This document shows, in pieces, positions 35,868-43,746 of a stretch of DNA of 64,000 nucleotides (positions within the stretch are counted from its first letter, which is position 1; every line of letters starts with the position of its first letter). The stretch is from assembly GCF_900105135.1 (NCBI RefSeq), contig NZ_LT629741.1, positions 2,356,001 to 2,420,000 on the forward strand, read 5' to 3'. The translations under genes were made by a program, and so were the position numbers. The notes under the pieces are model-generated. The model was not told the DNA's origin. It ran no database searches and saw only the letters and a program-made list of their open reading frames with translations. This stretch comes from Gramella sp. MAR_2010_147 (GTDB lineage Bacteria; Bacteroidota; Bacteroidia; Flavobacteriales; Flavobacteriaceae).

Positions 35868-36646
35868 GTTATAATAATATTTTAGAATCTATTGATGATA
35901 ATATACTTACCATCACTATTGACAGACCAAAGAAACTTAATGCTTTAAACCGTGAAACCATACAGGAACTTCATGAGGCTTTTAAAGAAGCTAAAAATGA
36001 TGAAGAGGTAAAAGTTATAATTATCACAGGAAGCGGAGAAAAAGCTTTTGTTGCAGGGGCAGATATTAGTGAATTTGCTGATTATTCTCCAAAAGAAGGC
36101 AAAAAGCTGGCTGCAGACGGGCAGGAGAAATTGTTTAACTACGTGGCGAACTTTCCTAAACCGGTGATCGCGGCTATTAACGGATTTGCCTTAGGTGGCG
36201 GACTTGAGCTTGCTATGGCGGCACATTTTAGGATAGCTGCTGAGAATGCAAAAATGGGTCTACCGGAAGTTTCTCTGGGAGTGATCCCTGGTTATGGTGG
36301 AACTCAGCGTTTGTCGCAATTAGTAGGTAAAGGACGAGCAATGGAAATGATTATGACCGCCGGGATGATAGATGCTAATCAGGCTCTGCAATACAGTCTT
36401 GTGAACCACGTGGTAGAAATAGATCAATTGCTGGAGTTTGCTGAAAAAATTGCAGCTAAGATCATGAAAAATTCTACCGTGGCAGTTGCCGCCGCGATCA
36501 AGGCAATAAATGCGAATTTTGAAGATGGTGTGAATGGTTTTGAAACTGAAATCAATGAATTTGGACGTTCTTTTGGAACCGAAGATTTTAAAGAAGGGAC
36601 ATCTGCATTTTTAGGAAAGAGAAAAGCAAATTTCCCTGGGAAATAA
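35864..36646 (+). CDS. Enoyl-CoA hydratase/isomerase family protein
   Basis: A 260-residue crotonase-fold enzyme, likely hydrating 2-enoyl-CoA in fatty-acid or branched-chain catabolism. The oxyanion-hole motifs are VAGADISEFAD and NGFALGGGLELAMA, and both catalytic acids are in place: GLPEVSLGVIPGYGGTQRL contains the Glu of the first (Glu in PEV) and GYGGTQ follows. Substrate chain length cannot be read. It is translationally coupled to the upstream histidine kinase, an unexpected pairing, and followed by a terminator-like element with a nested palindrome. Confidence 0.9.
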   Translation: MSYNNILESIDDNILTITIDRPKKLNALNRETIQELHEAFKEAKNDEEVKVIIITGSGEKAFVAGADISEFADYSPKEGKKLAADGQEKLFNYVANFPKPVIAAINGFALGGGLELAMAAHFRIAAENAKMGLPEVSLGVIPGYGGTQRLSQLVGKGRAMEMIMTAGMIDANQALQYSLVNHVVEIDQLLEFAEKIAAKIMKNSTVAVAAAIKAINANFEDGVNGFETEINEFGRSFGTEDFKEGTSAFLGKRKANFPGK

Positions 36647-36653
36647 AAGACAT

Positions 36654-36777
36654 AAAAGAGGTAATTAATTTTAGGTTTTCGTCAAAATGAATTCGTTTTA
36701 GTTTCCAGGTGTGAAATCAAAATGAGATCCTGAAAGAAGTTCAGGATGACCGGAGAAAATTTTTAATTGCCTCTTTT
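36654..36777 (+). terminator. Long terminator-like stem whose loop holds a REP-like palindrome
   Basis: Outer arms AAAAGAGGTAATTAA (36654-36668) and TTAATTGCCTCTTTT (36763-36777) pair over 15 positions with one G-T wobble and are followed by TTAT. The 94-base loop contains the palindrome described at 36727-36747. Same layout as at 11855-11982, and both outer stems share AAAGAGG / CCTCTTT. Confidence 0.6.
36672..36752. repeat. REP-like palindromic element (CTGAA/TTCAG type)
   Basis: ATCCTGAA / TTCAGGAT (36727-36734 and 36740-36747) forms a perfect hairpin with a 5-base loop and ends in GATGAC. The left half, GTCAAAATGAATTCGTTTTAG (about 36679 on), looks like a decayed copy of the same half-element in inverse orientation. 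Similar GATCCTGAA..TTCAGGATGAC sequences are interspersed in many flavobacterial genomes. Confidence 0.55.
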
Positions 36778-36825
36778 TATATGTCATTTAATATGGATAA
36801 GTTCCTATAAAAAGGAAAAATTCCA

Positions 36826-36833
36826 TATTTTTG
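36826..36833 (+). promoter_or_regulatory. -7 box immediately upstream of the radical SAM gene
   Basis: TATTTTTG fits TAnnTTTG and ends 4 bases before the ATG at 36838, predicting a leaderless or nearly leaderless transcript, as at 583-590. Confidence 0.45.
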
Positions 36834-36837
36834 TGTT

Positions 36838-37911
36838 ATGTCTTCAGAAGATTTTATAAAAGGAAGAGGAGCACAATTAGATGTTGCTAATAGGTTTCAT
36901 GAACATAGTCATGAAATGAGAGATGATTTTCTAAATTATTGTGCTGCGGAAGGGGACGACTCCAGGGAATCTAAAACTACGATCATAGAAACTTTTCCAA
37001 AGACAATCGTAAATAAGGTGACTAGTCCGGATGTTGGAATGGAGTATTCGCTAAACCCTTACCAGGGTTGTGAACATGGATGTATTTATTGTTATGCACG
37101 CAATTCTCACGAATATTGGGGGTATAGTGCAGGCCTTGATTTTGAACAAAAGATTCTGGTAAAAAGAAATGCTGTAGAACTGCTGGAACAAAAACTGAAA
37201 AGTAAGAGCTGGGAGGCAAAACCCATAGTTCTATCTGGAAATACCGATTGTTACCAGCCAGTTGAAAAGAAATTGAAGATCACCAGAAGTCTTCTTCAAA
37301 CTTTTTTAAAATATCGTCATCCTGTTGGAATGATCACAAAAAATAGCCTGATCCAAAGAGATATTGATATTTTAAAGGAGCTGGCACAGGATAATCTTAT
37401 ACATGTTAGTTTATCTATAACTTCCCTTAAAGAAGAAACCCGAAGAATTTTGGAACCAAGAACCGCTACTATCAGGAAAAGGCTGGAGACCGTAGAGAAA
37501 CTTTCAGGTGCAAATATCCCGGTAAGTGTGATGATGGCACCCATAATACCATCTATTAACAGTCATGAAATAATGCCCCTGGTAAAAGAAATTTCAGAAA
37601 GAGGGGCACTGGGAGTAGGGTATACCATTGTGAGGCTAAATGGATCGATAGGGCAAATATTTACAGATTGGATTAGAAAAGCAATGCCAGACAGGGCTGA
37701 AAAGGTGTTGCATCAAATTGAGCATATTCATGGTGGAAGTTTAAATGACAGTCGTTTTGGAACCCGCATGAAAGGTGAAGGTGAATTTGCAGATCAGGTT
37801 AAACAGCAATTTAAAATTGCCAGAAAACTTTATTTAAATGACAGAGAAAGACCTAAATTGAATTGTAAGTTACATGAAGAATACAAAGATGGACAGATGA
37901 AGCTTTTCTAA
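36838..37911 (+). CDS. PA0069-family radical SAM protein
   Basis: A 357-residue radical S-adenosylmethionine enzyme. The cluster motif is CEHGCIYCYARN (CX3CX2C, near residues 79-86), preceded by LNPYQG, the arrangement typical of the PA0069 / Rv2578c group. PIVLSGNTDCYQPVE (conserved near residue 130) and RTATIRKRLETVEKLSGANIPVSVMMAPIIP are also characteristic. Substrate is unknown; related proteins are sometimes compared with spore photoproduct lyase, without proof. Convergent with the HD-domain gene, sharing the last 4 bases. Confidence 0.87.
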   Translation: MSSEDFIKGRGAQLDVANRFHEHSHEMRDDFLNYCAAEGDDSRESKTTIIETFPKTIVNKVTSPDVGMEYSLNPYQGCEHGCIYCYARNSHEYWGYSAGLDFEQKILVKRNAVELLEQKLKSKSWEAKPIVLSGNTDCYQPVEKKLKITRSLLQTFLKYRHPVGMITKNSLIQRDIDILKELAQDNLIHVSLSITSLKEETRRILEPRTATIRKRLETVEKLSGANIPVSVMMAPIIPSINSHEIMPLVKEISERGALGVGYTIVRLNGSIGQIFTDWIRKAMPDRAEKVLHQIEHIHGGSLNDSRFGTRMKGEGEFADQVKQQFKIARKLYLNDRERPKLNCKLHEEYKDGQMKLF

Positions 37912-38561
37912 GCCTGTCCTTTCCATTCTTTATAAAATTGGTCTAGATAGCTTACCATAAACGCATGCCTGTCTGCAGCGATCCTTCTTCCGGTTTCGGT
38001 ATTCATTCTGTCTTTAAGCAGCAAGAGCTTTTCATAAAAATGGTTGATGGTAGGCGCATTGGAAGCTTTATATTCTTCCTTAGTCATTTTGAGATTTGGC
38101 TCAATTGCAGGATCATATAAGGCTCTACCTTTAAATCCGCCGTAATTGAAACATCTGGCAATTCCCATCGCTCCAATAGCATCCAGCCGGTCTGCATCCT
38201 GAACGATGTCCAGTTCAGCTGAAGTGAATTTTTGATCTGTATTTCCTCCTTTAAAAGAGATGTTCTCTATGATCTTCACCACATGATCGACTGTCTCTTC
38301 CGAAACATTTTGTGTTCTCAAAAACTCTGAAGCAACCTTAGGGCCAACTGTTTCATCTCCGTTGTGAAATTTGGAATCTGCGATATCATGTAATAAAGCT
38401 CCCAATTCAACAATTTCACGATCTGCTTCTTCCCCCCTGGCAATGAGCCTGGAGTTATTTAAAACTCTTTCAATATGAAACCAGTCATGCCCGCCTTCGG
38501 CTCCTTCAAGTGTTGTTTTTACAAATTGGATCGTATTCTCGATCAGGTTATTTTTCGGCAT
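37908..38561 (-). CDS. HD-domain phosphohydrolase
   Basis: A 217-residue soluble protein with an HD metal-binding fold: HDWFHIERVLNN (first His), LGALLHDIADSKFHNGDE (HD pair) and DRLDAIGAMGIARCFNYGG (distal Asp). Length and the DADRLDAIGA-type motif match the YedJ/YpgQ group; Bacillus YpgQ and relatives hydrolyse nucleoside triphosphates to pyrophosphate and nucleoside in vitro. It begins 12 bases after the acyltransferase gene on the same strand and is likely cotranscribed with it. Confidence 0.87.
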   Translation of the reverse strand: MPKNNLIENTIQFVKTTLEGAEGGHDWFHIERVLNNSRLIARGEEADREIVELGALLHDIADSKFHNGDETVGPKVASEFLRTQNVSEETVDHVVKIIENISFKGGNTDQKFTSAELDIVQDADRLDAIGAMGIARCFNYGGFKGRALYDPAIEPNLKMTKEEYKASNAPTINHFYEKLLLLKDRMNTETGRRIAADRHAFMVSYLDQFYKEWKGQA

Positions 38562-38573
38562 AGAAAAGTTAGA

Positions 38574-39305
38574 TTATCTAATATCTGCAATAATGGTTCT
38601 TTCAATTTCGGCGGCAAGGGCTTCGGGATCCTGAGATCCTATTTCTATTGGTTTATGCGTTTTTAATCGAACATTTACACCAAGATCCATAGGGAAATTA
38701 CCATGCTTAAAAAGTTTCCAGGAATTATTAATGGTAATGGGAACTACTATTGCCTCCGGAAGTTTTTTAAAAAGCATCATCATTCCATTTTTACGAAATT
38801 CTTTAGCGGCTCCAGTTCTGCTTCGTGTTCCTTCCGGAAAAATCACGGCAGACCTTCTTGTTCTTTTTAAATAATCTCCAAACTGACTCATCTTTATGAG
38901 TGATTCCCTTCGGTTTTTTCTGTCAATTAAAACAGAGCCTCCATGCCTTAAATTATAAGAGATACTTGGAATTCCTTTGCCCAGTTCTTTCTTACTCACA
39001 AATTTAGGATGGTGTTTTCTAAAGTACCAGATGATGGGAGGGATATCATACATTCCCTGGTGATTTGCCACGAAAATGCAGGGCTTATCTACTGGAATGT
39101 CAAACTCGTTTTCTATGTTAAAAGTAGTGCCTAGAATATTAAGGCATTTCATTAGCATAAAATTGAAGACATCAACACTCGTTTTGTGTGCTTCGTAACC
39201 TCCAAGTTTAAGGCAAAGCCATTGAATGGGATGAAAGAGCAACAGATTAAGAAAAAAGAAAATATAGAAAATGACCGATAAGGGGTAGGAGAAAAATCTT
39301 TTCAT
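38574..39305 (-). CDS. Lysophospholipid acyltransferase (PlsC family), second copy
   Basis: A 243-residue membrane-associated acyltransferase with an N-terminal hydrophobic segment (residues 6-28), the HX4D motif NHQGMYDIP (near 82), the block FPEGTRSRTG (near 160) and VVPITINNSWKLF. Unlike the copy at 596-1339 it has the canonical EGT. One of the two is probably the essential 1-acylglycerol-3-phosphate acyltransferase and the other may act on a different lysolipid; they cannot be told apart here. First gene of a pair with the HD hydrolase. Confidence 0.88.
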   Translation of the reverse strand: MKRFFSYPLSVIFYIFFFLNLLLFHPIQWLCLKLGGYEAHKTSVDVFNFMLMKCLNILGTTFNIENEFDIPVDKPCIFVANHQGMYDIPPIIWYFRKHHPKFVSKKELGKGIPSISYNLRHGGSVLIDRKNRRESLIKMSQFGDYLKRTRRSAVIFPEGTRSRTGAAKEFRKNGMMMLFKKLPEAIVVPITINNSWKLFKHGNFPMDLGVNVRLKTHKPIEIGSQDPEALAAEIERTIIADIR

Positions 39306-39350
39306 CTTAATTTAAAACTACAAAAATAAGCATTTCAATTTACGGGCATA

Positions 39351-39377
39351 AAAAAACCACGCTTGCAGCGTGGCTTT
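39351..39377 (-). terminator. Terminator of the bacilliredoxin gene
   Basis: Stem CCACGC / GCGTGG (39357-39362, 39368-39373) with a 5-base loop, followed on the minus strand by seven T. Confidence 0.85.
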
Positions 39378-39398
39378 CTATATTTTATGGAACACGAA

Positions 39399-39809
39399 TT
39401 AGCAAAATTCGTTGTAGGCACCAATAAGGTTCTCTGCGATCATATCTGCAGGACGCCCTTCAATATGGTGACGCTCTAACATATGAACCAATTCACCATC
39501 TTTAAAAAGTGCCATAGAAGGGGAAGAAGGAGGGAATGGTACCATTAGATCCCTTGCTTTTTCAGTAGCTTCCTTATCTACTCCGGCAAATACGGTTACA
39601 AGATTGTCTGGTTTTTTAGCATTCTGTAAAGACATTCTGGCTCCCGGTCTTGCATTAGCGGCGGCGCAACCACAAACTGAATTTACCACTACTAAAGTTG
39701 TTCCTTTAAGTTCCATTGCCTTTTCCACATCTTCTACCGTGTGCAATTCCTGAAAACCAATACTGGTAAGATCTTCTCTCATTGGTTTTACTAAATCTGC
39801 TGGATACAT
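39399..39809 (-). CDS. Bacilliredoxin, BrxA/BrxB (YphP) family
   Basis: A 136-residue thioredoxin-fold protein with the CGC active site (SVCGCAAANARPG; Cys 46 and Cys 48), the mark of bacilliredoxins, which remove bacillithiol from mixed disulfides. MYPADLVKPMREDLTSIGF and SPSMALFKDGELVHMLERHHIEGR are family signatures. Some Bacteroidota make bacillithiol, which fits. The gene is monocistronic, with a TATCTTTG -7 box upstream (39848-39855) and a strong terminator. Confidence 0.92.
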   Translation of the reverse strand: MYPADLVKPMREDLTSIGFQELHTVEDVEKAMELKGTTLVVVNSVCGCAAANARPGARMSLQNAKKPDNLVTVFAGVDKEATEKARDLMVPFPPSSPSMALFKDGELVHMLERHHIEGRPADMIAENLIGAYNEFC

Positions 39810-39847
39810 ATATTTTTGTTTTTTTTGTATTAAACTTTAATGAAGTA

Positions 39848-39855
39848 CAAAGATA
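39848..39855 (-). promoter_or_regulatory. -7 box of the bacilliredoxin promoter
   Basis: Minus strand TATCTTTG, exact TAnnTTTG match, 38 bases upstream of the ATG. Confidence 0.5.
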
Positions 39856-39994
39856 CCAAATTAAGTTCAGCTTGCATATCTCAAATTACTATGTGCTAAT
39901 AGGTTCAATTTATAGGATGCAGGCATAACAGATTGGCTTAGATAACAAATTAAATATTGAAAATGTTATCTTAGCGGCCAAAGAAAATTGCCCA

Positions 39995-40729
39995 ATGATC
40001 AAATGGCTTGCCGCAGTGCTGGGATATATATACTTTAGGTTTCCCGGTGCTATTATAGGATTTATTATAGGTTCATTACTGGATAATTATATCCGGTCTT
40101 CCGGGGGTATTTTTAATTCAATGCTTGGTGGACAAAAGCAAAGTGTTTCTCCAGGGGATTTTGAATTAAACCTTCTCTCCCTGAGCTCCATTGTTATTAA
40201 GGCTGATGGGAATGTCTCACAGCAGGAACTGGATTATGTAAGATCCTATTTTATTCAGGCTTATGGAAAGGAACGGGCAAATGCTACGTTTAGAACCTTT
40301 AATGAAGTGGTAAAGAACAGGCAGGTTTCTGCTTCAAATGTTGCCAGATATCTTGCTGCAAGAACTAAATATCCTACTAGGCTGCAGATTATCCATTTTT
40401 TATTCGGAATTGCCCAGGCAGATGGTCGGGTTAGTGAAGCGGAAGCTAAGATAATTAGAGATATTGCTGGATATCTTCAAATTGGGGCCAGAGATTTTGA
40501 GAGTATTAAAGCGATGTTTTTCAAAAGTACAGACAGTGCCTATACGATCCTGGAAATTGAAAAATCTGCCAGTGATGCCGAAGTGAAAAAAGCTTACCGA
40601 AAAATGGCTAAAAAATACCATCCCGATAAACTGGGCCATATGGATGAGGCTTATAGAAAAGGTGCTCAGGAGAAATTCACTAAAGTTCAGGAAGCTTACG
40701 AACAGATCCAAAAGGAGAGGGGATTATAA
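39995..40729 (+). CDS. DjlA-like co-chaperone: TerB domain plus J domain
   Basis: A 244-residue protein with a hydrophobic N-terminal segment containing a Gly-rich stretch (residues 4-30, YIYFRFPGAIIGFIIGSLL-like), a TerB-type helical domain (about 50-165) and a C-terminal J domain (about 178-244) with the HPD tripeptide in AKKYHPDKLG, which stimulates DnaK ATPase. This is the layout of E. coli DjlA. The predicted location is the inner membrane with the J domain in the cytoplasm. Monocistronic; a weak hairpin follows. Confidence 0.9.
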   Translation: MIKWLAAVLGYIYFRFPGAIIGFIIGSLLDNYIRSSGGIFNSMLGGQKQSVSPGDFELNLLSLSSIVIKADGNVSQQELDYVRSYFIQAYGKERANATFRTFNEVVKNRQVSASNVARYLAARTKYPTRLQIIHFLFGIAQADGRVSEAEAKIIRDIAGYLQIGARDFESIKAMFFKSTDSAYTILEIEKSASDAEVKKAYRKMAKKYHPDKLGHMDEAYRKGAQEKFTKVQEAYEQIQKERGL

Positions 40730-40734
40730 AGAAA

Positions 40735-40764
40735 AGCCCCCCGAAAAAAATCGAGGGGTCTTCC
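40735..40764 (+). terminator. Possible terminator of the DjlA-like gene
   Basis: CCCCCCGA, seven A, then TCGAGGGG with one mismatch in the stem, followed by TCTT. Weak. Confidence 0.4.
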
Positions 40765-40789
40765 AACCAAGGCTAATTATGAAAAAACC

Positions 40790-40810
40790 CAGGAGCGTAA
40801 AAACGCTCTA
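40790..40810 (-). terminator. Possible terminator of the TonB-receptor/thioredoxin operon
   Basis: GAGCGT / ACGCTC hairpin directly after the thioredoxin-like stop codon; on the minus strand it is followed by CTGGG and then six T. Confidence 0.45.
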
Positions 40811-41278
40811 TTAGCCTTTTATTAATAGTTTCATTTTTTCTGAAGTAAGATATTCGTGACTTTTTTTTCTTACTCTAAAATCGGTATCCAGAACCATCAC
40901 CACCGGAAATGAAACAGGCTTATCTTTTCGGCTTGCTAACATTAACGGGATTTGATGAATTCCGTTACGTTTTGTCTTACTTTGCTCATTGGTAAATGTT
41001 TGTCCTTCGAAATTTATAGTTTTCGTGCTTTCAGCATTCATCTTAACTGCATAATATTTTTCATTTATTGAAGAAATGATCTCCTGATCTTTAAAAGCAT
41101 TTCTATCCATTTTTTTGCAATACACGCACCAGTCTGTATAGAAATAGATCACTACAGGTTTGATCTCAGATTTTAAGGAGTCTTCGAGTTCTTCAAATCC
41201 AATCCATTTTATTTCATTCTGAGCATTTATAGACTGAAAGCCTAGAATTAGTAGTATTATAATGAGTTTTTTCATCAT
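40811..41278 (-). CDS. Periplasmic thioredoxin-like protein
   Basis: A 155-residue exported protein (signal peptide residues 1-20, ending INAQ) with a thioredoxin fold of the DUF255/thioredoxin_7 type: VVIYFYTDWCVYCKKM, with the redox pair Cys 51 and Cys 54, and a downstream FPVVMVLDTDFR holding the cis-Pro. The presence of a periplasmic thioredoxin 8 bases after a TonB-receptor gene, whose plug has a CxxC motif, suggests the two act together, perhaps to reduce that pair; this is inference. Confidence 0.85.
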   Translation of the reverse strand: MMKKLIIILLILGFQSINAQNEIKWIGFEELEDSLKSEIKPVVIYFYTDWCVYCKKMDRNAFKDQEIISSINEKYYAVKMNAESTKTINFEGQTFTNEQSKTKRNGIHQIPLMLASRKDKPVSFPVVMVLDTDFRVRKKSHEYLTSEKMKLLIKG

Positions 41279-41286
41279 TCTATAGA

Positions 41287-43644
41287 TTAGTTATGGAGGT
41301 TTCCAAATTTAATTCCGAAGAAAAAAGTACGGGGTCTGGAAGGTCCATAGATGTAATCTGAATCCCGTGTAGGGCCGGAGTCAAAATCATCCTGATATGC
41401 ATTGAACACATTCTGGACACCCGTACTTAGATTAACATGAAAGTTCTCTGTTATATCTATATGCTGACCTAATTTTAAGTTCATATCCCAAAAAGCAGGG
41501 GACTCTCTAAGCTCTAAAAATCCATTGGCGTTGATCACCTTTGGGATGGTCATTTTACCAGTATAAGTTCCTGTTAGATCCAGTGAAAAATCTTCGAACG
41601 GCGAAGTATTAACATTTAAATAGCCGTAGAAATCAGGATTCCTTACAAATTCAGTGATAATGATATCCTCTTCTGTTGTTGAGGTAGGATCGGCTTCATA
41701 TAGAATCTGATCTTCTTTGTAAATAGACTGCTGGAATGTTCCACCTACCTGAAATGTAAGGTCTGAAGAAGGGGAAACACCGATTTCAAAATTTGTACCG
41801 GTAACATAAGCGCCGCTTCCGTTTCTAACTTCTTTCAAGATAGAACCATTAGGCAAACTTGCTCCTGTACTCACAGTGGTAAAAGGATCTTTTAATTCAG
41901 TATAAAAACCCTCTAAAAGAAAATCGGTTTGTAATTTATTGATGCTTTTGGAATAATTGAAAGAAGCAGTATAAGCATTGGAGTATTCTGTCTCAAGATC
42001 ATCAGAAAGGATCACAAATTGCGGTTCTCCACCTACCGAAGATATGTGAAGATCTTCATTAAAAGCCTGTGGTGCCCTAAAACCTCTTGCATAGCCACCC
42101 CTAAACTGTAATTCTTCGGTGATATCATATAAGACAGTTAATCTAGGACTTAAGACGGTTTCTGCAATTTCAGATTTTCGCTGAATATTTTCCACGGCAT
42201 AATTCCCGGAAACATCAATATGGTCTAATCTTGCACCTAAAAGAGCTGTGAAATCATCCAGCGGTTTCCATTCATACTGGGCAAATGCCGCATAAGAGTT
42301 CACTTCCTGATCTATATCTCTTTGATAACCCGCTATATCATCTTCTGTATTGCTATGATTATATTCAACACCTGTGGTGAGTACATCCTGGTTTTTAAAA
42401 TTCCTTGTGTACTGAAAGCCTCCTAATAGAGCTACATCATTTGTATTTCCGTAGGCATTGGATGCTGAAATGCTATCCTGTGCAGTGCGCCCACCTCCCA
42501 GGCCTCCGTAATAACTTTTTCTATCTGTATGTTGCCCTGAAATATATACCGAATAGTTATTGCTCAAATCTGTATTTGCAAAATCATAGGTAAGTCCCCC
42601 AATAAAAGTGTTGTGATCCAGCTGCTCGGTGATATCGGTTAAATGGGGAGCCAGCTCCAGGCGATCTCCACCTCTTCTATATTCTTTAAGAGCGGTTAGA
42701 TCCAGGGTGATTTTACTGGTCTCTGAAGGTTTTAAAAATGCTTTGGCTCCAAGGGTATTATTAGTAAGCTCGGTAATTTCTGTAAATCCATCACCGTTTG
42801 CATCGTATGCAGATCTGTCTCGATTCATCCCGTAGATAGTAACTCCGCTGTTAAGATCTTCAGATACCACAGAGCCGGCCAGATTTAAGGTGCGATCCGG
42901 TATTTTACCATCTATTAAGGAGATATTGTTATTAATGCTCCAGGTATTTAAAACGGGTTCTTTTGTAATTATGTTCACCGTTCCGGCAATGGCGTTGGAG
43001 CCAAATAAAGCGGAACCTCCACTACGTACCACTTCTACACGATCTAATATGGAGGTTGGTATTTGTTCCAGTCCGTAAACGCTGTTCAAGGCACTAAATA
43101 CCGAGCGGCTATTAATGAGAACCTGGGTATAACTACCATCAAGGCCATTTAAGCGTACCTGAGTAAAGCCGCAATTCTGGCAATTTGTTTCAACTCTTAC
43201 TCCGGGTTGAAAGTTTAAGGTTTCCGCTACCGAAACCGATTGTGTGGCATTGAATAGTTTTGAATTCAATACATTCACAATCACAGGAGCGTCCTTTAGA
43301 TTTATCCTGTTTCTAGTGGCACTAATCACTACCTGATCTAAGCCCAATGCATCTTCTTCCATTTCAATTTGCAGTAATTTATCTGAAAAATTCTGAGGAT
43401 CTATAGATATGTATTGGGTTTTAAAACCAATTGCCTGAATGGTAAGGTTTACTTTCTGTTCATCCAGTTGAATAGAAAATTTCCCCTGAAGATCAGCGCT
43501 GGTACCTTTATTTGTTCCTGAAACCAAAACATTTGCAAATGGTATAGGCCTTTCGCTGTTGGTTACAGTCCCGTTCACCTCAATATTTTGAGCGACAACT
43601 GTAGAACACAAAAGACTAAATATGATTCTTATTAGGTTATTCAT
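41287..43644 (-). CDS. TonB-dependent outer-membrane receptor
   Basis: A 785-residue receptor: signal peptide (1-19), a carboxypeptidase-regulatory-like domain (20-100, VNGTVTNSERPIPFANVLV), a plug domain (105-230) and a 22-strand barrel ending in FFFGIKFGNLHN. The plug contains NCQNCGF (Cys 155 and Cys 158), then RLNGLDGSYTQVLINSR. I recall this CQNC signature in a group of Bacteroidota receptors; the ligand is not known to me. The start is set at the ATG at 43644, which directly precedes the signal peptide. It is divergent from dtxR with a shared intergenic palindrome, so regulation by metal is likely. No SusD partner. Confidence 0.9.
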   Translation of the reverse strand: MNNLIRIIFSLLCSTVVAQNIEVNGTVTNSERPIPFANVLVSGTNKGTSADLQGKFSIQLDEQKVNLTIQAIGFKTQYISIDPQNFSDKLLQIEMEEDALGLDQVVISATRNRINLKDAPVIVNVLNSKLFNATQSVSVAETLNFQPGVRVETNCQNCGFTQVRLNGLDGSYTQVLINSRSVFSALNSVYGLEQIPTSILDRVEVVRSGGSALFGSNAIAGTVNIITKEPVLNTWSINNNISLIDGKIPDRTLNLAGSVVSEDLNSGVTIYGMNRDRSAYDANGDGFTEITELTNNTLGAKAFLKPSETSKITLDLTALKEYRRGGDRLELAPHLTDITEQLDHNTFIGGLTYDFANTDLSNNYSVYISGQHTDRKSYYGGLGGGRTAQDSISASNAYGNTNDVALLGGFQYTRNFKNQDVLTTGVEYNHSNTEDDIAGYQRDIDQEVNSYAAFAQYEWKPLDDFTALLGARLDHIDVSGNYAVENIQRKSEIAETVLSPRLTVLYDITEELQFRGGYARGFRAPQAFNEDLHISSVGGEPQFVILSDDLETEYSNAYTASFNYSKSINKLQTDFLLEGFYTELKDPFTTVSTGASLPNGSILKEVRNGSGAYVTGTNFEIGVSPSSDLTFQVGGTFQQSIYKEDQILYEADPTSTTEEDIIITEFVRNPDFYGYLNVNTSPFEDFSLDLTGTYTGKMTIPKVINANGFLELRESPAFWDMNLKLGQHIDITENFHVNLSTGVQNVFNAYQDDFDSGPTRDSDYIYGPSRPRTFFFGIKFGNLHN

Positions 43645-43659
43645 TAAATTAATTTTATG

Positions 43660-43667
43660 CAAAGTTA
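43660..43667 (-). promoter_or_regulatory. -7 box of the TonB-receptor promoter
   Basis: Minus strand TAACTTTG, exact TAnnTTTG match, 15 bases upstream of the ATG at 43644. The palindrome at 43676-43693 would overlap its -33 region. Confidence 0.5.
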
Positions 43668-43675
43668 TAAAAATA

Positions 43676-43693
43676 TTTTAGTCTCATCTAAAA
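43676..43693. promoter_or_regulatory. Inverted repeat, candidate DtxR-family operator
   Basis: TTTTAG-TCTCAT-CTAAAA: perfect 6-base arms with a 6-base centre, between the divergent promoters of the TonB receptor and dtxR and next to the dtxR -33 element. Related to the repeats at 26432-26448 and 48257-48273. Confidence 0.6.
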
Positions 43694-43695
43694 AA

Positions 43696-43726
43696 TTGAT
43701 TAATTAAATTAAAAAATGTATTTTTG
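43696..43726 (+). promoter_or_regulatory. Promoter of dtxR
   Basis: TTG (43696-43698), 20 bases, TATTTTTG (43719-43726), an exact -7 match. The ATG follows 20 bases later. Confidence 0.6.
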
Positions 43727-43746
43727 GCCTAATTAAAATTTATTTG

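Noticed and set aside
41287..43644. Possible SusC/SusD polysaccharide-utilisation locus
   Set aside because: No SusD-like gene or glycoside hydrolase is adjacent; the neighbours are a thioredoxin, dtxR and ZIP genes.
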